DNA from: Phaeobacter porticola
GTDB taxonomy: Bacteria; Pseudomonadota; Alphaproteobacteria; Rhodobacterales; Rhodobacteraceae
DNA: 64,000 bases
Reading direction: 5' to 3'
Assembly: GCF_001888185.1 (NCBI RefSeq)
Contig: NZ_CP016364.1
Coordinates: 434,001 to 498,000, forward strand
The position numbers and the translations under genes were made by a program. This document shows positions 53,036-62,031 of the stretch, one piece after another (position 1 is the stretch's first letter; the number at the start of each line of letters is the position of its first letter). Below the pieces are notes generated by a model that saw only the letters and a program-made list of their open reading frames with translations, had not been told where the DNA came from and ran no database searches.

Positions 53036-53901
53036 GCAAGAAAGTGAAGAAGTTCGAGGACGATCCGAACACCACCGGCCACAGTTGGGATGGGATCGAA
53101 GAATTCGACAATCCGATGCCGCGTTGGTGGCTCTGGACTTTCTATGCCACCATTATCTGGGCCATCGGTTATACTGTTGCCTATCCAGCCTGGCCGGGGA
53201 TTCAATCGGCGACGGCTGGTGTGCTGGGCTGGAATTCCCGAGCGCTGGTCGCAGAAGAAATCGCAGCCGTGAATGAGGCCAACGCCCCGATCAACAGCCG
53301 TCTGGAGGAGATTGAGCTGGCGTCTATTACCACCGATCCCGAGTTGAACGGCTATGCGGTCTCGGCTGGTTCTGCGGTGTTCAAGACCTGGTGTGCGCAG
53401 TGTCACGGTGCCGGTGCCGCCGGTGCCAAGGGCTATCCTAATCTCTTGGATGATGACTGGCTTTGGGGCGGATCAATGGAAGACATCCATACAACGATTG
53501 CCCATGGTATCCGCAATGAGGAAAGCGATGACGCGCGCTACTCTGAAATGCCTGCCTTCGGTCGTGATGAGCTGCTGGAGAAGGACGAGATCAGCCAGGT
53601 CGTCAACTACGTGATGTCGCTGTCCGGCGAGGCGCAGGATGCCTCTCAGGTTGCGGCCGGGTCGGTTATTTTTGCAGATAACTGCGCCTCTTGCCATGCT
53701 GAGGACGGCACAGGAGACCGCGAACAAGGCGCGCCAAACTTGGCGGATGCGATTTGGCTTTATGGCGGTGATTACGCCACTTTGACCGAGACCGTGCATA
53801 ATTCGCGCTACGGTGTGATGCCGAACTGGAATACCCGCCTCACAGAGGCGCAGGTTCGCGCCGTGACCGCCTATGTCCACCAACTGGGTGGCGGCGAATA
53901 A
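53032..53901 (+). CDS. ccoP: cbb3-type cytochrome c oxidase subunit III (di-heme)
   Basis: Diheme cytochrome c of 289 residues. N-terminal [20 protein letters not shown] with a membrane segment, then two heme sites, CAQCHG near residue 123 and CASCHA near 220, each with a distal Met (EMPAF, GVMPNW). Accepts electrons from soluble or membrane cytochromes. Last gene of ccoNOQP, followed by a hairpin. Confidence 0.97.
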   Translation: MSKKVKKFEDDPNTTGHSWDGIEEFDNPMPRWWLWTFYATIIWAIGYTVAYPAWPGIQSATAGVLGWNSRALVAEEIAAVNEANAPINSRLEEIELASITTDPELNGYAVSAGSAVFKTWCAQCHGAGAAGAKGYPNLLDDDWLWGGSMEDIHTTIAHGIRNEESDDARYSEMPAFGRDELLEKDEISQVVNYVMSLSGEAQDASQVAAGSVIFADNCASCHAEDGTGDREQGAPNLADAIWLYGGDYATLTETVHNSRYGVMPNWNTRLTEAQVRAVTAYVHQLGGGE

Positions 53902-53927
53902 TCAAGCTGCCCGTTTTTTCACAGTAA

Positions 53928-53956
53928 ATGGGGCTGCCTTTGGGCGGCCCCATTCT
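53928..53956 (+). terminator. Terminator of the ccoNOQP operon
   Basis: ATGGGGC and GCCCCAT arms with an inner GCC/GGC, followed by TCTT, 27 bases past the ccoP stop. Confidence 0.7.
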
Positions 53957-54052
53957 TAATTGTGTACGGCGATTGAAGATGGGGGATTTCCTTCTTGAAG
54001 CTACAGTTACTATAGGGTGTAGCCGTGTCGGGCATTGGAAAAAGGATACACC

Positions 54053-54826
54053 ATGTCTGACGTCGCACACCTCACGCCATCCACCATGCTGGACTTTCGC
54101 AGCCCTGCTATCGTGAGGCTGATTAGTCAAAGAGGCTGGCTGGGGCTGCGTCCTTCTGAACGGATCGGCGCGGCTTATGATTTTGTCAGCAACGAGATCC
54201 TGTTCGGCTACAATATGTCCGACACCCGCAGGGCGTCTCAGGTGCTGGCGGATGGCTACGGTCAGTGCAACACCAAGGCAACGCTGCTAATGGCACTGCT
54301 GCGGGGCTTGGGTATTCCCTGCCGACTGCACGGTTTCACCATCGATAAGAGCCTACAACGCGGCGTAGTGCCTGAACTGGTTTACTGGATGGCGCCGCAG
54401 AATATTCTTCACTCCTGGGTTGAAGTAAGGCTGGACGGGCGGTGGATCAATCTTGAGGGGTTCATTCTCGATAACGGCGTATTGGTGGCGCTTCAGGCGG
54501 CTTTCCCAGGACGGAACTCGCTTTGTGCCTATGGCGCTGGGACGGATTGCCTACAGAGCCCGCAAACTGTTTGGCACGGCCAGGACACGTATATTCAAAA
54601 GACTGGCATCAACGCCGATCTTGGCTTGTTTGAGAGCCCGGATGCGTTCTACGCCCACCACCAACAGGCACTGACGGGGCTACGCAGATGGCTATATCGA
54701 AACGGCATCCGGCATTGGATGAACAGGCGGGTCGCCCTGATCCGACGCGGGTTGGTGCCAAAGTTGCCAGGCGGGGAGGCTACGTTGAACCCAAGCATTC
54801 GTAAGCGGGTCTTTGGGGTGGAATAA
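54053..54826 (+). CDS. Transglutaminase-like domain protein
   Basis: Protein of 257 residues. The catalytic-cysteine region DGYGQCNTKATLLMALLRGLG near residue 76 and the histidine block ILHSWVEVRLDGRWINLEGF near 120 fit the transglutaminase-like (papain-like) superfamily; the Asp of the triad is probably in the following strand. Bacterial members are often peptidases. It has no signal peptide. It sits between ccoNOQP and ccoGHIS, two operons that are usually adjacent, and was not obviously part of either. Role unknown. Start 54053 preferred to one 18 bases upstream. Confidence 0.78.
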   Translation: MSDVAHLTPSTMLDFRSPAIVRLISQRGWLGLRPSERIGAAYDFVSNEILFGYNMSDTRRASQVLADGYGQCNTKATLLMALLRGLGIPCRLHGFTIDKSLQRGVVPELVYWMAPQNILHSWVEVRLDGRWINLEGFILDNGVLVALQAAFPGRNSLCAYGAGTDCLQSPQTVWHGQDTYIQKTGINADLGLFESPDAFYAHHQQALTGLRRWLYRNGIRHWMNRRVALIRRGLVPKLPGGEATLNPSIRKRVFGVE

Positions 54827-54854
54827 CTGGCGCGTATCAGAATTTGGCAGGGGT

Positions 54855-54868
54855 TTGATCCGTATCAA
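54855..54868 (+). promoter_or_regulatory. Perfect FNR box with matched -10, orphan promoter
   Basis: TTGAT-CCGT-ATCAA centred at 54861.5. A -10 hexamer TAATCT lies at 54891-54896, exactly -12 to -7 if transcription starts at 54903 with the box at -41.5. This is a class II FNR promoter layout. The next rightward gene, ccoG, is 520 bases away and has its own box, so this promoter must drive something within the gap. Confidence 0.8.
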
Positions 54869-54902
54869 ATACATCTGATCCGCAGCACTCTAATCTGAGA
54901 AA

Positions 54903-55031
54903 ACTAGACAATGCCGCTGGTTTGCCTTCTTGCGCTTCGGTGGCCACCTATCCCCAGACCCACTTATGGGCTTGGGGCAAGCGTCGGCTTTTGATCTGTT
55001 CGCGCGTTTCCTGAAAGCCGACGCTTTTTTT
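54903..55031 (+). ncRNA. Predicted FnrL-activated small RNA (about 129 nt)
   Basis: Predicted from an FNR-type promoter at 54855-54896 and an intrinsic terminator ending at 55031. The body holds a hairpin (CCCCA at 54952-54956 with TGGGG at 54973-54977, inner CCCA/TGGG) and the terminator stem. The reading frames in it are short, without ribosome binding sites. E. coli FnrS is a known FNR-activated small RNA of similar size; no sequence kinship to it is claimed. Orientation is supported because the T-run exists only on the plus strand. Confidence 0.6.
54979..55031 (+). terminator. Strong intrinsic terminator in the usp-cco intergenic gap
   Basis: GCGTCGGCTTT (54981-54991) pairs perfectly with AAAGCCGACGC (55014-55024), extended by A-T pairs, then seven T at 55025-55031. 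The loop is 22 bases. No protein gene ends just before it. Confidence 0.82.
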
Positions 55032-55314
55032 CCTTTCCCTCTCTTGTGTTGCCGCGGTGAAGCTCTCTTTGATCACGGACAGCCTATCGCGCGCGGCGCT
55101 GGCATCGTAGACTGATTGCAGAGCAGAAACTGTGTGCAATTTTGACCTGCGCTTTGGTGTCACATCTGCGACTTGGCGACGCGGAGTAATAGATGAGATC
55201 CAATCTATCCGTATGTTTTTAAACAACTAAATGTGAATATAGGCGATGTGGGCAGAATGCCACGCCCCGTTGACGGCACCCGCGCAAAGGCAAAGATGCT
55301 TTCATGATATGCGT
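55032..55314. other. Rest of the gap before ccoG
   Basis: About 280 bases without a convincing gene. A minus-strand frame (54948-55226) runs across the terminator and is not supported. Confidence 0.45.
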
Positions 55315-55328
55315 TTGATCCACGTCAA
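55315..55328 (+). promoter_or_regulatory. FNR box before ccoG
   Basis: TTGAT-CCAC-GTCAA, one base off the perfect palindrome, 60 bases before the ccoG start. Gives FnrL control of ccoGHIS. Confidence 0.83.
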
Positions 55329-55387
55329 GGTTCGCCAGTCGCGTATCTGGGACAACCGCAGCACAATGCAAGATTTGGAGTGAGTCC

Positions 55388-56827
55388 GTGAGCGATTCCG
55401 ACCCCGCCCCCAGCCTATATGCCGCCAGAGAACCGATTTTCCCGCGGCGTGTGTCCGGGCCGTTTCGAAACTTGAAATGGTATATCATGGCGGTGACGCT
55501 GGGGATCTACTACCTGACGCCCTGGATCCGCTGGGACCGGGGTCCGGCACTTCCGGATCAGGCGGTTTTGCTGGATCTGGCCAACCGGCGCTTTTATTTC
55601 TTCTGGATCGAAATCTGGCCACATGAATTCTACTTCGTCGCCGGCCTGCTGATCATGGCCGGGCTGGGGTTGTTTCTGTTTACGTCGGCGCTTGGCCGTG
55701 TCTGGTGTGGCTACACCTGTCCGCAAACTGTCTGGACCGACCTTTTCATTCTGGTGGAACGCTGGATCGAAGGGGATCGAAACGCGCGACTGCGCCTGCA
55801 CCGCCAGAAAAATCTGGATTTCAGAAAGGCGCGGCTGAGGGTGACCAAATGGGTGGCGTGGCTGTTGATTGGCCTGGCGACCGGCGGGGCTTGGGTGTTT
55901 TACTTTGCCGATGCGCCGACTTTGCTTTGGGATCTTGTCACGGGCAACGCCCATCCCGTTGCCTATACCACAATGGCAATCTTGACCGGCACCACCTTTC
56001 TCTTCGGGGGCTTTGCCCGAGAGCAAATCTGCATCTATGCCTGTCCCTGGCCGCGTATTCAGGCGGCGATGATGGATGAGGATACCTTGACCGTAGGCTA
56101 CCGCGAATGGCGTGGAGAGCCGCGTGGCAAGCCTCGCAAGACCGATGAGCCCGGTCTGGTGCATGGCGACTGCATTGATTGCATGGCCTGCGTGAATGTC
56201 TGCCCGATGGGGATCGACATTCGCGACGGTCAGCAGATGGAGTGCATTACCTGTGCGCTGTGTATTGATGCCTGTGACGATGTCATGGAGCGGATCGGTA
56301 AACCACGTGGCCTGATCGACTATATGGCATTGAGCGACGAGGCAAATGAACGCGCTGGACAGCCACCAAAGAACATCTGGAAACATATCCTGCGCCCGCG
56401 CACGATCATGTATACAACGCTCTGGGGGGCTGTCGGCCTTGCCCTGATATTTGCGTTGTTCATCCGCTCCGATATAGAGTTGACGGTTGCCCCTGTCCGC
56501 AACCCAACTTTTGTCACGCTTTCTGATGGCTCAATCCGCAATACCTATGATGTCCGCCTGCGCAACAAATCGGGCGAGCCGCGTCCGTTTGAGCTGTCGA
56601 TCAAGGGGACGCCTGATATGCGGCTGACCTTGGAAGGTGTGGATGATACTATTGTCACTGTGCCCGCCGACACCAGCTTTCTTCAGCGGGTTTACATCGT
56701 GGCGCCTAAAACGGCAGACGCAGCGGCGGCGCGTAGCACACCGGTGCGGATCTGGGTGACAGATATCGACAATGGCGAGCGCGCGCACAAGGATAGCAGC
56801 TTTAACGGAAGCGGGAGCGGACAATGA
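55388..56827 (+). CDS. ccoG: CcoG/FixG, cbb3 oxidase assembly iron-sulfur protein
   Basis: Membrane protein of 479 residues with several membrane segments and two [4Fe-4S] motifs: CIDCMACVNVCPMGIDIRDG and CITCALCIDACDDVMERIG near residues 262-300. Reduces copper in cbb3 oxidase assembly; the R. capsulatus and R. sphaeroides homologue is RdxA/CcoG. The C-terminal periplasmic Ig-like part contains VTLSDGSIRNTYDVRLRNKS. First gene of ccoGHIS, GTG or ATG choices upstream are not better. Confidence 0.95.
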   Translation: MSDSDPAPSLYAAREPIFPRRVSGPFRNLKWYIMAVTLGIYYLTPWIRWDRGPALPDQAVLLDLANRRFYFFWIEIWPHEFYFVAGLLIMAGLGLFLFTSALGRVWCGYTCPQTVWTDLFILVERWIEGDRNARLRLHRQKNLDFRKARLRVTKWVAWLLIGLATGGAWVFYFADAPTLLWDLVTGNAHPVAYTTMAILTGTTFLFGGFAREQICIYACPWPRIQAAMMDEDTLTVGYREWRGEPRGKPRKTDEPGLVHGDCIDCMACVNVCPMGIDIRDGQQMECITCALCIDACDDVMERIGKPRGLIDYMALSDEANERAGQPPKNIWKHILRPRTIMYTTLWGAVGLALIFALFIRSDIELTVAPVRNPTFVTLSDGSIRNTYDVRLRNKSGEPRPFELSIKGTPDMRLTLEGVDDTIVTVPADTSFLQRVYIVAPKTADAAAARSTPVRIWVTDIDNGERAHKDSSFNGSGSGQ

Positions 56828-57294
56828 CCGAGGACAAGCCAACACGCCAATTCACCGGCTGGCATATGTTGATGGTTTTTGGCGGTGCCTTCAGCGTGAT
56901 CATCGGCGTCAATATTGCGCTGGCGGTCAATGCGGTTCGCACCTTTCCGGGGCTTGAAGTGAAGAACAGCTATGTCGCCAGCCAGAGCTTTGATGCCCGC
57001 CGCGATGCGCAGCAGGCACTGGGCTGGTCGGTCTATGCCTCGGCTGTCGGCGATCAAGTGAAACTGGAAGTCACCGATGCCGATGGTGCCCCGGTTGAGG
57101 TCGCCGCGTTGCGCGCGACCCTTGGCCGTGCGACCCATGTGAAGGACGACCAGACACCTGATTTTCGGTTCGACGGCACGGCTTATGTCGCCCCTGCAGA
57201 GTTGAGCGCTGGAAACTGGAACATCCGAATGGTCGCGCGGGCGGAGGACGGTACGGAGTTTACGCAGCGTGTCATCCTGCATGTGGCGCGGTAA
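56824..57294 (+). CDS. fixH: CcoH/FixH family protein
   Basis: Protein of 156 residues with an N-terminal membrane anchor (about 15-36, FTGWHMLMVFGGAFSVIIGV) and a periplasmic beta-rich domain containing DARRDAQQALGW. Assists cbb3 maturation. The start overlaps the ccoG stop as ATGA. Confidence 0.92.
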   Translation: MTEDKPTRQFTGWHMLMVFGGAFSVIIGVNIALAVNAVRTFPGLEVKNSYVASQSFDARRDAQQALGWSVYASAVGDQVKLEVTDADGAPVEVAALRATLGRATHVKDDQTPDFRFDGTAYVAPAELSAGNWNIRMVARAEDGTEFTQRVILHVAR

Positions 57295-57297
57295 ACG

Positions 57298-59478
57298 ATG
57301 AGCACCGCCGTCCGCCCCCAGCTTGCTGCCTGTCCGGGCTGCGTTGCTGCACCAAATGGTACAATAGAGCAGGCGCCAACGGAGGCGCGTCTGGCGCTGT
57401 CACTGCCTAGCATCCACTGTCAGGCCTGTATCTCAACCGTTGAGCGCGGACTGAACGCGGTGCCGGGCGTGCGGAGCGCGCGGGTGAATCTCACACTGAA
57501 ACGCGCGCTGATTGAGGCGGACCCCGAGGTGCGCGCCTTGGATCTGGTGCCGGTGCTGGAGCGCCTGGGGTTCGAGGCGCATGAGTTGAACCTCGCCGCG
57601 CTGAATGCAACCCAGACAGATCAGGCCGGTCGTGAGCTATTGATGCGGTTGGCTGTTGCCTTCTTTGCCTCCATGAACGTGATGCTGCTGTCGATTTCGG
57701 TCTGGTCCGGGGCGAGCGACGCAACCCGCGATATGTTCCATTGGATCTCTGCGGCGATCACCTTCCCGGCAATCCTGTTCGCTGGGCAGCCGTTCTTCCG
57801 CAATGCCTGGCAGGCCCTGCGGGTGGGGCGGTTGAATATGGACGTGCCGATTGTTCTGGCAATTGTTCTGGCCCTGCTGACTTCCCTGTGGGAGACGTCC
57901 CTTTCCGGAGAGCATGCGTATTTCGATGCAGCGCTGACGTTGACCTTCTTCCTGCTGGCCGGGCGGTATCTGGATCATCGCACCCGCGCGGTCGCTCGGT
58001 CCGCTGCGGAGGAACTGGCCGCCTTGGAGGTGCCGCGTGCACTGCGTCTGGATTCGGCGGGACAACCGGTGGAAGTGGCGGTCGCAGATCTGGTCATTGA
58101 TGATCATATTCTTGTGCGTCCCGGTGGGCGAATGCCCGTGGATGGCGTCGTGCTGGAGGGGCAGTCTGAACTGGACCGATCCCTGCTGACTGGCGAAACG
58201 CTGCCGGTTTTTGCAGAGGCAGGCAGTCTGATTTCGGCAGGTGAAGTCAATCTGACCGGTCCGCTCGTCGTGGGTGCCACAGCTGTTGGAACACAAAGCT
58301 CGCTGCATCAATTGGCCGATCTGGTTGCTATCGCTGAATCTGGCCGTTCGCGTTACACCTCGCTCGCGGATCGCGCGGCCAAACTGTATGCGCCAGGGGT
58401 GCACATCCTTTCGGCCTTGGCCTTCCTGGGCTGGTATCTCTTTACCTTTGATCTGCGCGTGGCGCTGAATATTGCCGCAGCCGTATTGATTATTACCTGT
58501 CCATGTGCGTTGGGTCTGGCGGTTCCGGCGGTGACCACCGCTGCCTCAGGTCGGTTGTTCAAAAAAGGCATGCTGATCAAACATTCCACCGCGCTCGAGC
58601 GGCTGGCAGAAGTCGATACGGTGGTTTTTGATAAGACTGGAACGCTGACCAATGGCACGCCGCAGTGTGACGATTTCGCCCTGCTGTCACCTCAGGATCA
58701 ACAGCTTGCCTATGCATTGGCACTGGGATCAGATCATCCGCTGTCGGCAGCTATCTGCCGCGCAGCAGAGCAGGCGGGGGTTCGGCCCGCTGTCGTTACC
58801 GGATTGCAAGAGGTAACGGGTTTTGGCACCGAAGCATCATACCATGATCGGCAGGTGCGTCTGGGGCGTGCTGCGTGGGTCGGTGCGGAACCAGGGGCCA
58901 AAACGGCGGCTTATCTGGACAGCGGCGCGGGGCGGGCACAGGCGTTGACGTTCTCTGATAGCTTGCGCCCTGGTGCGGCTGAGGCTGTCGAGGCCTTGCA
59001 GAAGGCGAACAAGAACGTCTGGCTGATCTCTGGTGACACTGAAGGCGCAGTTCGCGATCTGGCAGAACGCTTGAAAATCCAGCATTGGATTGCATCGGCG
59101 TTGCCACAGGACAAATCCGATTGTGTGGCTGAATTGTCAGAGCAGGGGCAGCGGGTGTTGATGGTCGGTGATGGCTTGAACGATACCGCCGCACTGGCAG
59201 CTGCACATGTGTCGATCTCACCTGCATCGGCGTTGGATGCTGCGCGCGTGGCCTCGGATATCGTGTTGTTGGGGCAGGATCTGGCCCCCATTGCCGAGGC
59301 CTGTGTTGTTGCGCAAAAAGCAACCTACCGCATCCGCGAGAACTTCCGTATCGCCACGCTCTACAACGTGATTGCGGTCCCTCTGGCAGTGGCCGGGTTG
59401 GCAACGCCATTGGTCGCAGCCTTGGCGATGTCGACCTCCTCCATTACTGTATCTCTAAATGCGTTGCGTCTGCGCTAA
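57298..59478 (+). CDS. ccoI: CcoI/FixI copper-transporting P1B ATPase
   Basis: Copper export ATPase of 726 residues that supplies CuB to the oxidase. An N-terminal CPGC pair and a heavy-metal domain with CQACISTVERGL precede the transmembrane region with the metal site CPCALGLAVP, the phosphorylation site DKTGTLTNG, and the hinge VGDGLNDTAALAAAHVSIS. This is the CopA2/FixI subtype tied to cbb3 assembly. It starts 3 bases after fixH. Confidence 0.95.
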   Translation: MSTAVRPQLAACPGCVAAPNGTIEQAPTEARLALSLPSIHCQACISTVERGLNAVPGVRSARVNLTLKRALIEADPEVRALDLVPVLERLGFEAHELNLAALNATQTDQAGRELLMRLAVAFFASMNVMLLSISVWSGASDATRDMFHWISAAITFPAILFAGQPFFRNAWQALRVGRLNMDVPIVLAIVLALLTSLWETSLSGEHAYFDAALTLTFFLLAGRYLDHRTRAVARSAAEELAALEVPRALRLDSAGQPVEVAVADLVIDDHILVRPGGRMPVDGVVLEGQSELDRSLLTGETLPVFAEAGSLISAGEVNLTGPLVVGATAVGTQSSLHQLADLVAIAESGRSRYTSLADRAAKLYAPGVHILSALAFLGWYLFTFDLRVALNIAAAVLIITCPCALGLAVPAVTTAASGRLFKKGMLIKHSTALERLAEVDTVVFDKTGTLTNGTPQCDDFALLSPQDQQLAYALALGSDHPLSAAICRAAEQAGVRPAVVTGLQEVTGFGTEASYHDRQVRLGRAAWVGAEPGAKTAAYLDSGAGRAQALTFSDSLRPGAAEAVEALQKANKNVWLISGDTEGAVRDLAERLKIQHWIASALPQDKSDCVAELSEQGQRVLMVGDGLNDTAALAAAHVSISPASALDAARVASDIVLLGQDLAPIAEACVVAQKATYRIRENFRIATLYNVIAVPLAVAGLATPLVAALAMSTSSITVSLNALRLR

Positions 59479-59513
59479 GGGCGCAGTGAGCCGTCCAGCC
59501 CGAAAGACCTGTT

Positions 59514-59672
59514 ATGAGCGTTCTGTCCTATTTGATACCGATTTCGCTGTTCCTGGGGGGCATTGGCCTTGTTGGGTTTCTCTATACCGTGCGGTCAAAT
59601 CAATATGACGACCCAGAAGGGGACGCGCGCCGAATCCTGAATGATGAGTGGGATGATCACCCAAAGCCTTGA
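59514..59672 (+). CDS. ccoS: CcoS, cbb3 oxidase maturation protein
   Basis: Only 52 residues: MSVLSYLIPISLFLGGIGLV, FLYTVRSNQYDDPEGDA and RRILNDEWDD. One membrane helix and the conserved QYDDPEGDARRIL tail make CcoS clear. Needed for cofactor insertion into CcoN. It follows ccoI after 35 bases and ends the ccoGHIS set; too short to be seen in a long-frame scan. Confidence 0.93.
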   Translation: MSVLSYLIPISLFLGGIGLVGFLYTVRSNQYDDPEGDARRILNDEWDDHPKP

Positions 59673-59701
59673 AATCGGTAAGACAGATTCATGCCGCATA
59701 C

Positions 59702-59731
59702 AAAAAAGGCGCCCCCGGGGCGCCTTTTTTA
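59702..59731. terminator. Bidirectional terminator after ccoS
   Basis: AAAAAAGGCGCC/GGCGCCTTTTTT-like perfect palindrome (core GGCGCCCCCGGGGCGCC) with T-runs both ways, between the convergent ccoS and carboxypeptidase genes. Confidence 0.9.
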
Positions 59732-59750
59732 TTGGCTTTGTGACCCTCTG

Positions 59751-61340
59751 TCAGGATGGCCCGACCGTGTCGCAGGTGATGTTGCGGGCAGAGAGGCGGC
59801 GGCAGGCGAGGGCCGCGCTCTCTTTGGTCATGCCAAGAAAATTGGCATCAAAGCCACGAGGTGTTTTCACAACTTTACGAAGACTGCCGTCCAGTGTTGC
59901 CATCTCCGCAAGGGCGGTTCGTAGCAACACTTTTTCGGCCTGATAACGGCTGCCGTAGCGTCCTACGTTGATGCCCCAGTAGCGCCCGCCTGAGGTCGAA
60001 AGCCGGGTGACAACCACCGGTTCAGGCGCGCTGTTCACTTGGCTTTCGGCCAGTTTTGCGGGGCGTGCCATGGGGCGCAGGCCGACAAAGGGGCGGGGCT
60101 TCGCAGTGGGGGGGCTGCTCTGCTCGGCAACGGCAGCGATCACTTCTGCTTCGGCAATGGCGGCGGTGATGCTGGCCTGTAGGATGTCGCGGTCCAGCTT
60201 GGGGGCGGCCTCTACGGCTGATGCCGTGGTATCGGGTGTTGCGTCGTCTGTTGCAGGTGCAGCTGTCTGGACCTCGGCTAGCACGGTTGCGGGTTCTGGT
60301 GTTACGGCGGCTGGACGTCTTTTGGGGCGTAGACTGGTTTTTACCAATCCTGTTACGCGAATGGTCTTACCTGCGCCCTGGCTTGGGGCCTCTTCGCCAG
60401 AGCTTGCCAGCTGCGCGCCAAGACCCTTGTTACCCTGATAAGCTGGACGGGCGGGGCGGCGCAGCTTGGCGCGAGTGGGTGCGCGGCGAAAACCGAGGTC
60501 CAGGAGTTCGGCCACTTTGGCATTGCGCGACGTTGAGGATTTGCCACCAAATACCGTGGCGATCACCCGTTCATTGCCGCGTTGCGCCGATGCAACCAGG
60601 TTGAAGCCGGCAGCGCGTGTATAACCGGTCTTGATCCCATCTGCCCCCCGGTATGCCGCCAGCAGACGGCGGTTTGTGTTGGGGACCTGACGCACGCCTG
60701 CGTCTGTCGATTTGCGGGAAAACAAGTTGTAGTATTCTGGATAATCGTACAGCAGATGCCGCCCTAGTGTGGTCATGTCGCGGGCCGAGGACATATGCCC
60801 CTTTTGGGTCAGGCCATGCGCATTTTTGAACGTAGTGCGCGACATGCCCAATGCCTTGGCCGTACGGGTCATACGACGGGCAAAGGCGGCTTCGGATCCT
60901 GCAAGTGTCTCACCGATGGCTGTTGCGGCGTCATTGGCGGATTTTACGGCGGCGGCGCGAATCAGATATCGAAATGCAATGCGTTGACCGGTCCTCAGCC
61001 CCAGTTTGGAGGGTTGTTCGGAGGCGGCGTTGCGGCTGATCTTGACCTTGGTATCAAGGCTGATCTCGCCATTGCGAACCGCCTCAAACGCAATGTATAG
61101 CGTCATCATCTTGGTCAGAGAGGCGGGGTGCAGCCGGGTGTCTGCGTTGCGCGAATGCAGGACTTCGCCGGTGCGCGCGTCGATAACCATAGCCGCATAA
61201 GGTGCGGCCATCGCACCGGGCGGCGCGGTTGCGGCCATCGATAGGAGAATAACCAGTCCCAAGACCCAACGCCCCAGCCGGCAATACGCCCGCTGTGCGC
61301 GGGTCAGCGGAGTCCGCCTGACCTGCACGATATCTGCCAT
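59751..61340 (-). CDS. D-alanyl-D-alanine carboxypeptidase (S11) with C-terminal SPOR domain
   Basis: Penicillin-binding protein of 529 residues acting on peptidoglycan in the periplasm. A signal peptide (about 1-45) precedes the three active-site motifs: S74-LTK, S134-AN and K237-TG. A long linker rich in Ala/Pro/Thr (about 300-440) leads to a C-terminal SPOR domain (RYWGINVGRYGSRYQAEKVL), which binds denuded glycan at the septum. The combination is common in Rhodobacterales. Confidence 0.92.
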   Translation of the reverse strand: MADIVQVRRTPLTRAQRAYCRLGRWVLGLVILLSMAATAPPGAMAAPYAAMVIDARTGEVLHSRNADTRLHPASLTKMMTLYIAFEAVRNGEISLDTKVKISRNAASEQPSKLGLRTGQRIAFRYLIRAAAVKSANDAATAIGETLAGSEAAFARRMTRTAKALGMSRTTFKNAHGLTQKGHMSSARDMTTLGRHLLYDYPEYYNLFSRKSTDAGVRQVPNTNRRLLAAYRGADGIKTGYTRAAGFNLVASAQRGNERVIATVFGGKSSTSRNAKVAELLDLGFRRAPTRAKLRRPARPAYQGNKGLGAQLASSGEEAPSQGAGKTIRVTGLVKTSLRPKRRPAAVTPEPATVLAEVQTAAPATDDATPDTTASAVEAAPKLDRDILQASITAAIAEAEVIAAVAEQSSPPTAKPRPFVGLRPMARPAKLAESQVNSAPEPVVVTRLSTSGGRYWGINVGRYGSRYQAEKVLLRTALAEMATLDGSLRKVVKTPRGFDANFLGMTKESAALACRRLSARNITCDTVGPS

Positions 61341-61661
61341 GTTTGCCTCTTGCCGCCGGTTTTCCGACTGACGTTTTTGCCTGTATTAAAAAATCGTAAC
61401 ACAGGGTCGGCACGGAATAAACCGCGAGGTTTTTAAGGGAAAATCTTGTTTGGGATGCGATGTCCGACATCTAGTGGGTCACCATTAAGGCGCCTACTAG
61501 ATCGGCGGTTGGTTAAGGAAGTGTTAGCGAAAAAACTTGCGTAAGGCACAGCCGTTGGCGGATGTGCGCTTGGGTTTGGTGCTCTGCTGCAACAGCGTGG
61601 AGGGTCGCGTCGGCACGACTGGCGACATTGCAGGCGGTAATGGTCCCTCATCGGGCATTGA
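61341..61661. other. Gap between the carboxypeptidase and CHMI-like genes
   Basis: About 320 bases. No gene or structured RNA recognised. The promoter of the leftward carboxypeptidase should lie at its left end. Confidence 0.45.
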
Positions 61662-61988
61662 TCAGGGCTGGTGTTGGCCTGTTGTGTAGAATGGCCCAAA
61701 ATAGTCCAGCTCAATTGAGAACGCACACGCCACGGGGATTCGCGCTGTGATCGCTGCCTTGAGGGACTGCAGCAACATATTTGAGAATGCGGCATCGCGG
61801 TGCGGCTTCACCAATGCGGAAACTTTCACAGCAACATGGGTGTGGTGGTAGACATCCGTCGGATAGCCTCGTCCCTTGCAATCCCCTGCGCCGTCATCGT
61901 GTGAAAGAATGACCTGTTCGATCTCGGCAAGGATTGCAGGGATATCGAGCTCCAGATCATTGGAATATTTGATTTCGGCGTGAGGCAT
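61662..61988 (-). CDS. 5-carboxymethyl-2-hydroxymuconate isomerase-like protein
   Basis: Tautomerase superfamily protein of 108 residues with the required N-terminal proline after Met (MPHAEIKYSNDLELD). The block GRGYPTDVYHHTHVAVKVS resembles CHMI of the homoprotocatechuate pathway, which isomerises 5-carboxymethyl-2-hydroxymuconate. No other gene of that pathway is nearby, so the physiological role is open. Confidence 0.75.
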   Translation of the reverse strand: MPHAEIKYSNDLELDIPAILAEIEQVILSHDDGAGDCKGRGYPTDVYHHTHVAVKVSALVKPHRDAAFSNMLLQSLKAAITARIPVACAFSIELDYFGPFYTTGQHQP

Positions 61989-62031
61989 CTATGAGTCCGT
62001 ATTTGATAAGATGAAAGAATACATGCAGATC

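Noticed and set aside
54948-55226. 92-residue minus-strand frame in the ccoG upstream gap
   Set aside because: It crosses the plus-strand terminator, has no recognisable domain and no ribosome binding site.
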